Origin: Planctomycetaceae bacterium
GTDB lineage: Bacteria; Planctomycetota; Planctomycetia; Pirellulales; Pirellulaceae
Reading direction: 5' to 3'
NCBI GenBank assembly: GCA_012965455.1
Contig: DTSG01000319.1
Location: 1-10,608, forward strand
DNA length: 10,608 nucleotides
Each line of letters begins with the position of its first letter. The first letter of the stretch is position 1. The notes beneath the pieces were generated by a model. It saw only the letters and a list, made by a program, of their open reading frames with translations, was not told where the DNA came from and did not search any database. This document shows, piece by piece, positions 1-6,596 of the stretch. The position numbers and the translations under genes were made by a program.

Positions 1-511
1 AGGCGGGAACATGATCAAGCCAATCATTCAATTCTTGAGCAACTTTGCCGATATACAGGCGACCTATTTCATCTAGGTCGGTGGCGTGTGCATTACGCTG
101 CGGCGTGAAAAACCGCTTGTTCACAGGGTTTGGATCGGGGCAACCGATCAACGTAATCTCGACAATGTAATGTGCAGGGACCATGCGTGTGTACGATGGA
201 TGAAACTGATCCGCCAGTCCTTCCTCGACTAGTGCCTGCTGGATTTCTTCCATCCGCTCAGCCACGATCAAGCAGGGGCCTTCTGCCCGCTTTGCCAAAA
301 AATAACGCATCGGACGCCCGATAGATCGTGCCATGCGTACGATATTACCGCGTTTTTGGATAATTGCAAACTGTCCGTCGATTTCGCCAACCCGCTGCGT
401 ATCGCCTGCAGCAACAGCTTCCGCAGCTTCTTGGTTGGTTACATTTAACAACACGTTTGCCGCAGGATCTATCAAATCAACTAAACGCTCAACATAACGG
501 TGCGGATGCAT
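1..511 (-). CDS. Asparagine synthase-related protein, N-terminal part (runs off the left edge)
   Basis: The first 170 residues are visible and the rest lies beyond position 1. Residues about 41-92 (GEIDGQFAII, then VRMARSIGRPMRY, then LIVAERMEEI) match the pattern of the class II glutamine amidotransferase (Ntn) domain of asparagine synthetases: a 'G.FAi' strand, an 'aRs.gg.pl.y' segment and a '.vAe.i..i' segment. Residues 106-120 (SYTRMVPAHYIVEIT) correspond to the 'l.PGhy' region that closes this domain. The ATP-binding synthetase domain should follow outside the window. The protein starts MHPHRY, so Cys2, the glutaminase nucleophile of true AsnB enzymes, is absent; the same is true of beta-lactam synthetase-type relatives. 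The start is supported by AGGAG at 519-523, 7 bases upstream of the ATG. It is transcribed divergently from the regulator at 771. The product may use ammonia or activate a carboxylate in another pathway. Family membership is fairly likely; the reaction is unknown. Confidence 0.68.
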   Translation of the reverse strand, partial: MHPHRYVERLVDLIDPAANVLLNVTNQEAAEAVAAGDTQRVGEIDGQFAIIQKRGNIVRMARSIGRPMRYFLAKRAEGPCLIVAERMEEIQQALVEEGLADQFHPSYTRMVPAHYIVEITLIGCPDPNPVNKRFFTPQRNAHATDLDEIGRLYIGKVAQELNDWLDHVPA

Positions 512-518
512 ACAAGCT

Positions 519-523
519 CTCCT
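519..523 (-). promoter_or_regulatory. Ribosome binding site of the asparagine synthase-related gene
   Basis: Reading the minus strand, AGGAG lies 7 bases before the ATG at 511-509. It is one of the few strong Shine-Dalgarno sites in the window, and it fixes the start of this gene and hence the absence of a Cys at position 2. Confidence 0.6.
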
Positions 524-560
524 GGTTTTTACTAATAACAGAGTTCATTTTTGGCAACTT

Positions 561-594
561 TAAGCCGCACCGTATTCTAACGCATTGCGGCTTA
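561..594. repeat. Perfect 9-bp inverted repeat in the divergent intergenic region
   Basis: TAAGCCGCA (561-569) and its exact reverse complement TGCGGCTTA (586-594) are separated by 16 bases. The 512-770 gap lies between two divergent genes, so a terminator is not expected here. The element sits about 50 bases upstream of the start of the asparagine synthase-related gene, so it could be an operator or a 5'-leader hairpin. The direct observation is only the symmetry; the function is inferred and uncertain. Confidence 0.4.
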
Positions 595-712
595 TTTGGG
601 GATTCATCACAAATCTACTTTTTTATTTGGCTTGACGACGTTTTTAAGGGCGCCTTTGGCCCTTTGTTGGCAACTGAAGAATATAGAGCAGTTCTTTTTC
701 CGCTGTTGTTAC

Positions 713-726
713 TGCAAACATTTGCA
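713..726. promoter_or_regulatory. 14-bp palindrome, candidate operator
   Basis: TGCAAA-CA-TTTGCA is a perfect inverted repeat with a 2-bp spacer. It ends 44 bases upstream of the ATG of the HTH regulator at 771. A short palindrome between a dimeric HTH regulator and its divergent neighbour is the usual layout for an autoregulatory operator. No convincing -35/-10 pair could be placed around it. In this AT-rich stretch a palindrome of this size could arise by chance. Confidence 0.35.
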
Positions 727-755
727 AATTTTTTCACAATGTACGAATTTTGCAT

Positions 756-760
756 GGAGG
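756..760 (+). promoter_or_regulatory. Ribosome binding site that decides the regulator start
   Basis: GGAGG ends 10 bases before the ATG at 771. An in-frame TTG at 750 lies upstream of this site and would place the site inside the coding region, so the ATG at 771 is preferred. Confidence 0.6.
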
Positions 761-770
761 CAAAAATCAC

Positions 771-1598
771 ATGACTCATCATTCATCCGACAAGAAAAAT
801 ATTACTCGCACTCTGGAAATCATTTCCTGTATTCAACAAGGTGCCGGACTCAATGCCGTTGAATTAGCAGATCGATTCCAAGTCAGCAAACGTACTATTT
901 ATCGAGACCTAAGTGTTATACGCAATTCTGGTTTACCTGTTCGTTTTGATAATCTGGCCGACGGTTATCGGATCTTGCCATCTTCCGGTAGTTTCACGAT
1001 CCGTCGACAAATTACACTCGAACAAATACGCGAATTCGTCCTCGGGCTATACTGCTGCCCTTGGTTCCAAATCGATGGCACTAGGACCATCATCGAAAAA
1101 ACTCTCGAATTGCTCATCGACAAACTCGACGAAGCACAACGTGTGAGTATCCGTCGCTTGCAACGTGCCTGTCGCTTTTTCTCTAATCAAGAGACCGCTT
1201 GTTCGCTGCAGCGAGATATTCTACAAGCGGTGGCCGACAGTATCATGCAACGCCATCAGATTGAGCTATTGATAGCTAACGACACGAAGGACGTTGTGAA
1301 ACTGCCGAGTGAGCCCCAACAGTTGGACGGGGAAACATGGATTGAGTTCTCGCCGCATGCAATTTTCTACGAAAACGGAGCGTGGTTTATCAGCGGCCAA
1401 AGCAACGGCGGGAAGTCTATCTCTTGTTTCAATATTGCTTGCGTTAGCAACGCAAAACTCACAACCAATGCATTCACTTCCAAACGTGGCGATCAAACTA
1501 GCGCCACCATTTCACAGTCGCGGCAAGTGCAAACTAATCCACTGACGGAACGCATTCGCCAGTGGCAAAACGCACAGACGGTGGCCAGTTCGGTCTAA
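771..1598 (+). CDS. HTH (HTH_11/DeoR-like) transcriptional regulator with degenerate WYL-like domain
   Basis: This 275-residue protein is a probable DNA-binding regulator. Residues 11-60 form a winged HTH: ITRTLEIISCI, then LNAVELADRFQVSKRTIYRD with recognition helix VSKRTIYRDLSVI, then the wing with DGYRI at 64-68. That arrangement is typical of HTH_11-WYL regulators. Residues about 147-235 look like a WYL-type ligand-sensing domain: 'FSPHAIFYENGAWFISG' fits the pattern 'l.Phgl.y..g.WYl.a', but W-Y-L is replaced by W205-F206-I207. The arginines that usually follow (R.FRl.RI) are replaced by SCFNIACV. The tail after residue 240 is short and lacks a clear WCX extension, so the protein is shorter than usual family members (about 310-330 residues). 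It is the only plus-strand gene in the window. It is divergent from the asparagine synthase-related gene and so may control it, itself, or both. The HTH is clear; the WYL assignment is moderate and the ligand is unknown. Confidence 0.8.
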   Translation: MTHHSSDKKNITRTLEIISCIQQGAGLNAVELADRFQVSKRTIYRDLSVIRNSGLPVRFDNLADGYRILPSSGSFTIRRQITLEQIREFVLGLYCCPWFQIDGTRTIIEKTLELLIDKLDEAQRVSIRRLQRACRFFSNQETACSLQRDILQAVADSIMQRHQIELLIANDTKDVVKLPSEPQQLDGETWIEFSPHAIFYENGAWFISGQSNGGKSISCFNIACVSNAKLTTNAFTSKRGDQTSATISQSRQVQTNPLTERIRQWQNAQTVASSV

Positions 1599-1618
1599 AG
1601 CCTAATGGCCGTATCAGT

Positions 1619-1716
1619 CTCAAAAAGTGGTATGTCGCTGTTTATGCATCACGCAAAAGCGTTATTGGAGGGAGCCTGTGAGAAGGGGGACCAAAAAGCG
1701 ACATACCCTTTTTGAG
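1619..1716. repeat. 98-bp inverted-repeat element (MITE-like, or large terminator hairpin)
   Basis: The left arm at 1619-1639 (CTCAAAAAG, T, GGTATGTCGCT) is the reverse complement of the right arm at 1697-1716 except for one extra base. The arms pair over 20 bp with one bulge. Similarity continues slightly inward (GTTT on the left against TTTT on the minus strand of the right). The 57-base interior contains a second small hairpin, ACGC-AAAA-GCGT, at 1651-1662. The element lies 20 bases after the stop of the plus-strand regulator and 68 bases from the stop of the minus-strand SDR gene, so it fills the convergent gap. It could be a bidirectional terminator, a small non-autonomous repeat (MITE or REP-like), or a structured RNA. 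No clear target-site duplication is visible at its borders. The symmetry is certain; the class is not. Confidence 0.7.
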
Positions 1717-1784
1717 CGGCACGTTCGTCTAGTTCGAAAACACCGCCGTCCAGCGTAGCCGGAGAATTTGAAATTACCTCAACC

Positions 1785-2867
1785 TTAGAACTTCCCGTCG
1801 GCAGCGTTAAACTTGGTTGGTTTCCCCAGTGACTCACCACCTTGCTGTAGCCACTGCACAGTCCACCGTAGCATAGTTTCAAGGTCCATTTGAGGAGCTC
1901 CTAAAAGCTCATAATTATGAGCAGCTTGACTCAACAACGCCTCGCCTCTCTCAGTTCCAGTCACTTCTAATGCCACATCAACGAGCGCGGCTACCTGTTG
2001 CGCAACACTTCTCACGCTCAGCCCAACAGGTCCGGTGAGATTTATTGGTCGTGCGGGAACGGTCGGTAATTCCAAACATCGCAACGTCATCGCATTTGCA
2101 TCTCCTTGCCAAATCACGTTGACAAAGCCGGTGGTTACGTCAATTGATTGATCATGCAAAACCGACGTCGCGATGTCCACTAAGACTCCATATCGCAGTT
2201 CCGTTGCATAATTTAATCGTACGAGTAACGTCGGAATCTGTAGTTGCTCACAATGGTATTGAAACATTCGCTCGCGACCCAAGGCCGCCATCGCATACTC
2301 GCCTACCGGTTCCAAACTATCCGACTCCAAACTTCCACCCGTAGCTGGTGCCACCATGGCATAGACATTGCCGGTCGAGAACGCAACGATCTTGCTTGCT
2401 GAAAAGCGACGGCAAAGTGTGGCGGGGATATCGCAGTTGGTTGCCCAGGTAAGTGCTGGGTTAACAGAAGCGCCGAACTTGAATCCTGACAAATTAATCA
2501 AATGGGTACAGTCCGGTAGCGCCGCCACCTGTGAAGGCTGCAATAAATCACAGGCGATCGTTTCAATCCCCCACTTTTGCATACGGTCCCGTACGCTAGG
2601 ATCGCTAAAACGTGACACCGCTGTTAGTCGCATCTTGCTTCCCGATTCGGCGATCGCACGGTGGGCCATTCGCACCATCGTTGGCCCCATCTTTCCGGCA
2701 GCACCAACCAGCAATAGATGCCCTTCGAGGCGGGAGAACATTTCAACGACGGCAACGGTCGGAGTACTCAACACATCTTCCAATTGCTCCACCGATTGTG
2801 GGCAATCTCCGGATAGTAATTCCGTTAGATTAGCATCAGCCATCAGATCATCTTTCATCGACTCCAT
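1785..2867 (-). CDS. Atypical extended SDR / NAD-dependent epimerase-dehydratase family protein
   Basis: With the start chosen here the product has 360 residues. After an N-terminal extension of about 48 residues it begins a Rossmann fold with LLLVGAAGKMG (GxAGxxG at 55-61). A later strand ends in AFSTGNVY (162-169), equivalent to the 'SS..VY' active-site strand of extended SDRs, followed by GEYAMAALGRE. In the canonical YxxxK motif, Tyr191 is present but the lysine is Ala195. The glutamate usual in YxxxKxxxE is kept (E199). The C-terminal half (LLVRLNYA, later INLTGP) fits the NAD(P)-sugar epimerase family. The lost lysine argues for altered chemistry or a binding-only role. Upstream frame continues into trkH, so the start is uncertain: ATG at 2867 begins 20 bases after the trkH stop, with alternatives at 2858 and 2843. 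It is the last gene of the trkA-trkH group and is probably co-transcribed. Confidence 0.8.
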   Translation of the reverse strand: MESMKDDLMADANLTELLSGDCPQSVEQLEDVLSTPTVAVVEMFSRLEGHLLLVGAAGKMGPTMVRMAHRAIAESGSKMRLTAVSRFSDPSVRDRMQKWGIETIACDLLQPSQVAALPDCTHLINLSGFKFGASVNPALTWATNCDIPATLCRRFSASKIVAFSTGNVYAMVAPATGGSLESDSLEPVGEYAMAALGRERMFQYHCEQLQIPTLLVRLNYATELRYGVLVDIATSVLHDQSIDVTTGFVNVIWQGDANAMTLRCLELPTVPARPINLTGPVGLSVRSVAQQVAALVDVALEVTGTERGEALLSQAAHNYELLGAPQMDLETMLRWTVQWLQQGGESLGKPTKFNAADGKF

Positions 2868-2887
2868 CCAAATAGACCGAGAACTTG

Positions 2888-4801
2888 TTAGCGAGGTCGT
2901 TTCCAAAAAGGCCATGAAAAGATGACGAGGATGGAGAACAATTCCAATCGGCCGAGCATCATCAACCATGTCAAAATCAATTTACTCACGGGACTAAAGT
3001 CGCTGTAATTATTAGTTGCTCCCACAATTCCCAAACCTGGGCCAATGTTATTTAACGTCGCCGCCACGGCACTAGCTGAATCAATGAGTTTGTTTTCTGT
3101 CTGGTCTAGCGGCCAAGTGCTATTGGGTTCCACCGCAACAATAGCTAACCAACTCGCCATAAAAATTATAGCAACCAACCCAAAATAGACCAAAATACGT
3201 CGTCGCATTTCTTGATTGTCATAAACCACTCCACCCAATCTCAACGGGCGTACTACCGATGGATGATATGCATGTTCAATTTCTTGACCCAATATTTTCA
3301 CAAATAAAACATGGCGGATGACTTTCATGCCACCACCGGTACTGCCAGCACAACCGCCGATGAACATCAAGGCCAACATCAGACACCGGCCGAATTGGCT
3401 CCATGAGTCAAAGTCATGTGTTCCAAATCCAGTTGTGGTCACAATTGACACAACCTGAAATAGGCCGAATCGGAAACTGCGCAGCAAAGTTGCCCCCAGG
3501 GAATCTTCTATGGTTGCATCCCAATCCCCGGCAACCATCCCAGATGCCATGATGACAATCGTCGCAAAAACAATAATCCCTAAATAAACTCGGAATTCGA
3601 TGTCACTGAAAATACTTGTAAACTTGCCTTTAATCCACGCCCAAAAGTCTTTTCCCGATTTGTCCAAGACTACCAAGGTGTAAAACAAGGCGAAGTTAGT
3701 ACCCGCAGCAATCATGAAGAGCGTAATAATATAATCGATTGTCGCACTATCAAAATGTCCAATGCTGCTGTCGTAAGTACTAAAACCACCGGTGGCCATC
3801 GTGCCAAAGGCGTGACAAATGGCATCAAACAAATTCATGCCCGCAAACATCAGAAGCACCGTTAGCACGATATTGAGTGCTAGATAGAAAATTCCAAATC
3901 GGCGAGCCGTATTTTGCATCTTGGGGGTTGCGCCATCCTTGGACGGTCCGGGCATTTCTGCTTTCATGAGCATTTTGCCAGCCGAATCGCCGCCGAGCAG
4001 CACAACAAACAAAACAATGATCCCCAGACCACCCAAGAAGTGTGTCATACTTCGCCAATACAAAATACAATATGGCACCAATCCAGGGTCTTCTAGTTTG
4101 TTAATGACCGTGGCCCCAGTCGTACTAAAGCCGGATTGCGATTCAAAGACAGAATTCGCAAATTCCATCTTGAGCCACTTAAGTCGAACCGTCCCGCCGG
4201 CTTCACTGGAAACAGCCAGCCAGCGATTAAGCTCTGCAACGCCAGTGAGGCTTTTAACGATGTTGGCACAATCATCACGGCCCGTGGCTGTATTCAATTC
4301 GACAAATGTCATTCCCTGTGAGGGTAAGTCGGCTTCAAGTAAAGCCGTGAGCACTTCGAATTGGCCCGCCGAAACCGGTTGACCTAGTTCTTTCCATTGT
4401 TTCCTCGGCGCAATGGACATATCGAAGACTTCAATATGATCCGGTGCGTCGAGTCGCAGAGGAGCGGCATAGCGAACACCACTAATCCAAAACGGTAATG
4501 CTCCGAGAATCGTAGCGATCACCCAACTCAAGCCAACCACTGCCATTGCTTCTTTACGCCGAGGAATCTCCGACTTGACATCATCACCTGCGTACCGTCT
4601 TAACGCTATACCAATCGCAAAGCTCACAATCACACTTAGGAGCAAGCCCAAAAATCCACTAGTTTCAAACGATTGTGATTGCCAATCATCTCCCGTGCGA
4701 TGCCCAAACCAAGGGAACGCAAATAGAAAACAGGTGCACATCGCGGCAGCAAGAAATCCACAAACCGTACTGAGGTAATAAGCAATCAGACGTTTATTCA
4801 T
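2888..4801 (-). CDS. trkH: TrkH family potassium uptake protein with large extracytoplasmic insertion
   Basis: This 637-residue integral membrane protein is the ion-conducting subunit of a Trk K+ uptake system in the inner membrane. The four pore loops are visible: SGFSTTGATV (223-232), FGTMATGGFST (332-342), VSIVTTTGFGT (451-461) and LNNIGPGLG (583-591). The family signatures GGCAGSTGGGMKV (482-493) and MMLGRLE (614-620) are also present. Helices start at residues 5-30 and 48-68, with another at 86-108. Usual TrkH proteins are about 480-500 residues. Here roughly residues 109-212, between the helix ending ALPFWISG and the first pore loop, are extra hydrophilic sequence predicted to face outside the cytoplasm. 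The gene starts 3 bases after the trkA stop, with no strong ribosome site, which suggests translational coupling and co-expression. Identification is very secure; the role of the insertion is unknown. Confidence 0.95.
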   Translation of the reverse strand: MNKRLIAYYLSTVCGFLAAAMCTCFLFAFPWFGHRTGDDWQSQSFETSGFLGLLLSVIVSFAIGIALRRYAGDDVKSEIPRRKEAMAVVGLSWVIATILGALPFWISGVRYAAPLRLDAPDHIEVFDMSIAPRKQWKELGQPVSAGQFEVLTALLEADLPSQGMTFVELNTATGRDDCANIVKSLTGVAELNRWLAVSSEAGGTVRLKWLKMEFANSVFESQSGFSTTGATVINKLEDPGLVPYCILYWRSMTHFLGGLGIIVLFVVLLGGDSAGKMLMKAEMPGPSKDGATPKMQNTARRFGIFYLALNIVLTVLLMFAGMNLFDAICHAFGTMATGGFSTYDSSIGHFDSATIDYIITLFMIAAGTNFALFYTLVVLDKSGKDFWAWIKGKFTSIFSDIEFRVYLGIIVFATIVIMASGMVAGDWDATIEDSLGATLLRSFRFGLFQVVSIVTTTGFGTHDFDSWSQFGRCLMLALMFIGGCAGSTGGGMKVIRHVLFVKILGQEIEHAYHPSVVRPLRLGGVVYDNQEMRRRILVYFGLVAIIFMASWLAIVAVEPNSTWPLDQTENKLIDSASAVAATLNNIGPGLGIVGATNNYSDFSPVSKLILTWLMMLGRLELFSILVIFSWPFWKRPR

Positions 4802-4804
4802 TTG

Positions 4805-6193
4805 CTAGCGCCCCGTTCCAGTAAACATCTTGATAACCTCGTCGACGGCATCATCGTGGATCAACGCAACGATATAATCCCCTGCCTCAAAATGATCATC
4901 GGGGCGTGGCACTCGGACCGTACCGTTATGTGTAAGCGTTGCTGCGCGCCATCTGCCGACAGGCAAATCCAAATTAGTAAGCACGTGCTCAATGGCCGGG
5001 GCATCTTCTTCTATCAATATTTCATAAACACTAATGTCTGAACTGGAGATGCGTTGACTATAGCGAACGGCACTATCACCGACGTACTTATGCACCTCGT
5101 CCTTCATCGCGGTGCGAGGACTAACGGTCTCATCAATTCCCAATTTCTTAACAATATCCGAATAGTCTTTGCGATGAATAACACACATCACCCGTCTATC
5201 CTCACGGACTACATTGTCCGTTTTGTTGAAAATATAGTCGACTTCGACGCAAGCCATAATGTTATTCTCTTCGTCACCGATACAAGCCACAAAAAAGTCG
5301 GCCGTTTCTATTCTCAAGGCGACCAGCGTTTTATTCGTTGTCGCATCTCCGTGTACCACTTCCACCCCATTTAACTTATTAGCTAACTCCAAAACTTTAG
5401 CTTCATTTTTTTCAATGAGGCATACATTAAATGGTCCTGCCTCGAGTATTTTTGCCAAACATTGACCAACTCGACCTCCACCGGCGATCACCACATGTTT
5501 GTTCTTACGTTTCTTATAAATCTCATCGATCAATTCATCCACACGCTCATCGTCACCAATGAGGGTTATTTTATCACCATCACAAAGCACATCGTCCGCC
5601 ACCGCGATACGTGGAGTTTCCCGCTGACCTGTTTCAGCATTCTTTCTACGAATGAGCCCAATGTGAACACCCTCGGGAAGCCCTGATTCTTCTATGCTCT
5701 TACCAATCATTCTATTCTTGCCACTAATTTCAACTTCAATTGCCTTGATGGAACCTTGGGCAATGTGTTCGATGAATTCCGAAGTCGGTGTCCTAATCTT
5801 CGTGGCAAGGTGCTCGGCCGTAAGAGATTCAAGACTGATCAAACGATCAAGTTTAAAAGTTTCTAGGCAATCAAAAGTTGTGGTATCCAACAGAATGGGA
5901 TTCTGAACTCGCGCAATAACCGTCGGAACACCCATGTGTTTCGCCATGCTTGCCGCCAGAATATTTGTTGCATCATCACCGGTAACAGCAATGCAAAGTT
6001 CCATGTTGGATATATGCGATGCAAATAAAACCGCGGGATCACAAACGGAGCCTTCCAAGACTTGGACGTCGCTACTGTCCATCTCTCGCACACTCTCAAG
6101 GTCTGTGTCTACAACCGTCACGTCATGTTCTTTGCAGAATGTCTCGGCGACCCAACTACCAACGGTGCCAGCGCCAAGAATAATGATTCTCAT
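4805..6193 (-). CDS. trkA: TrkA, cytoplasmic NAD-binding regulator of Trk potassium uptake
   Basis: The 462-residue protein has the standard TrkA layout of two RCK units. The first nucleotide-binding domain has GAGTVG (7-12) and the strand-end acidic residue D29. The second has GGGRVG (238-243) with E261. Each is followed by an RCK_C-type domain (about 140-225 and 385-460; for example GKSIEESGLPEGVHIGLIRR and ALIHDD near the end). In the family, TrkA rings bind NAD(H)/ATP under the TrkH dimer and gate K+ flux. The length matches the family norm. The ATG at 6193 is preceded by GGAGG at 6209-6213 with a rather long 15-base spacing. The 172-bp upstream gap must hold the operon promoter. A perfect TTGACA on the minus strand at 6327-6322 is the best -35, but no good -10 follows at normal spacing. 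trkH follows after 3 bases. Confidence 0.96.
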   Translation of the reverse strand: MRIIILGAGTVGSWVAETFCKEHDVTVVDTDLESVREMDSSDVQVLEGSVCDPAVLFASHISNMELCIAVTGDDATNILAASMAKHMGVPTVIARVQNPILLDTTTFDCLETFKLDRLISLESLTAEHLATKIRTPTSEFIEHIAQGSIKAIEVEISGKNRMIGKSIEESGLPEGVHIGLIRRKNAETGQRETPRIAVADDVLCDGDKITLIGDDERVDELIDEIYKKRKNKHVVIAGGGRVGQCLAKILEAGPFNVCLIEKNEAKVLELANKLNGVEVVHGDATTNKTLVALRIETADFFVACIGDEENNIMACVEVDYIFNKTDNVVREDRRVMCVIHRKDYSDIVKKLGIDETVSPRTAMKDEVHKYVGDSAVRYSQRISSSDISVYEILIEEDAPAIEHVLTNLDLPVGRWRAATLTHNGTVRVPRPDDHFEAGDYIVALIHDDAVDEVIKMFTGTGR

Positions 6194-6208
6194 TTGAGGT
6201 AAATATTA

Positions 6209-6213
6209 ACCTC
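6209..6213 (-). promoter_or_regulatory. Probable ribosome binding site of trkA
   Basis: GGAGG on the minus strand lies 15 bases before the ATG at 6193, longer than ideal. No alternative in-frame start is closer, and the N-terminal MRIIILGAG matches the expected first strand of the Rossmann fold, so the ATG at 6193 is kept. Confidence 0.4.
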
Positions 6214-6365
6214 CAGGAAAAGATTTGTGGGAAAAGCCATCTCAAGTGTCTAATAGATTTTTGAATGTCTATTTTAATAGCTAACGAATCAAAATGACTA
6301 GACAATAAATGGTATAGATTGTGTCAAATTAGCTTTAAATCGACCACCAGAAAGGTAAAAACAGC

Positions 6366-6596
6366 TTAATTGAACTGACTTAGTGCAAAAACGACGATAA
6401 ACATACAGCCGGTAAAAAACCCGAACCAAACAGCCATCCGCACTGCTTCGCGAAAAATAACAGGCCAACGCTCATGCCGTGTTACACCATAAACCAAGCT
6501 AGAAATCAAAACCAATGGAAAAAACAGTAACAACTGTTCGATGCCAGACATCGCACCACGTTCAGTAGCGGCCAATAATAGATTCCATGGAAACAT
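6366..6596 (-). CDS. Small two-helix membrane protein, conserved-hypothetical type
   Basis: The 76-residue protein has two hydrophobic helices: QLLLFFPLVLISSLVYGV (about 21-38) and a segment at about 53-73 containing MAVWFGFFTG and MFIVVFAL. A short charged loop, TRHERWPVIFRE, joins them. I do not recognise a characterised family. Its ATG (6594-6596) follows immediately after the stop of the upstream gene (6597-6599), and GAGG within the end of that gene serves as a plausible ribosome site. This strict abutment with another membrane protein makes it likely to be a real gene, and the two products may act together. No catalytic residues are evident. A subunit or accessory role in the membrane is only an inference. 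Confidence 0.75.
   Translation of the reverse strand: MFPWNLLLAATERGAMSGIEQLLLFFPLVLISSLVYGVTRHERWPVIFREAVRMAVWFGFFTGCMFIVVFALSQFN

Noticed and set aside
646..664. Inverted repeat AAGGGC ... GCCCTT as a terminator
   Set aside because: It has short arms and lies between divergent genes, with no proper U-tract after it on the plus strand. It is too weak to list as a feature.
364..774. Plus-strand open frame of 136 codons antisense to the asparagine synthase-related gene
   Set aside because: The minus strand has the recognisable domain and a good ribosome site; the plus frame has no family features and crosses into the intergenic region.
1649..1882. Minus-strand open frame running through the inverted-repeat element
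   Set aside because: It overlaps the 3' end of the SDR gene in another frame and reads through the hairpin. No ribosome site or domain is seen.
2368..2925. Plus-strand open frame of 185 codons opposite the SDR gene
   Set aside because: The opposite strand encodes a clear Rossmann-fold protein; this frame has no coherent motif.
3921..4382. Plus-strand open frame of 153 codons opposite trkH
   Set aside because: It is a shadow of the TrkH insertion and pore-loop region; the TrkH motifs settle the coding strand.
6299..6327. trkA promoter with a perfect TTGACA (6327-6322, minus strand)
   Set aside because: The hexamer at 17-base spacing (TGTCTA) is a poor -10, so only the -35 match is mentioned under trkA.
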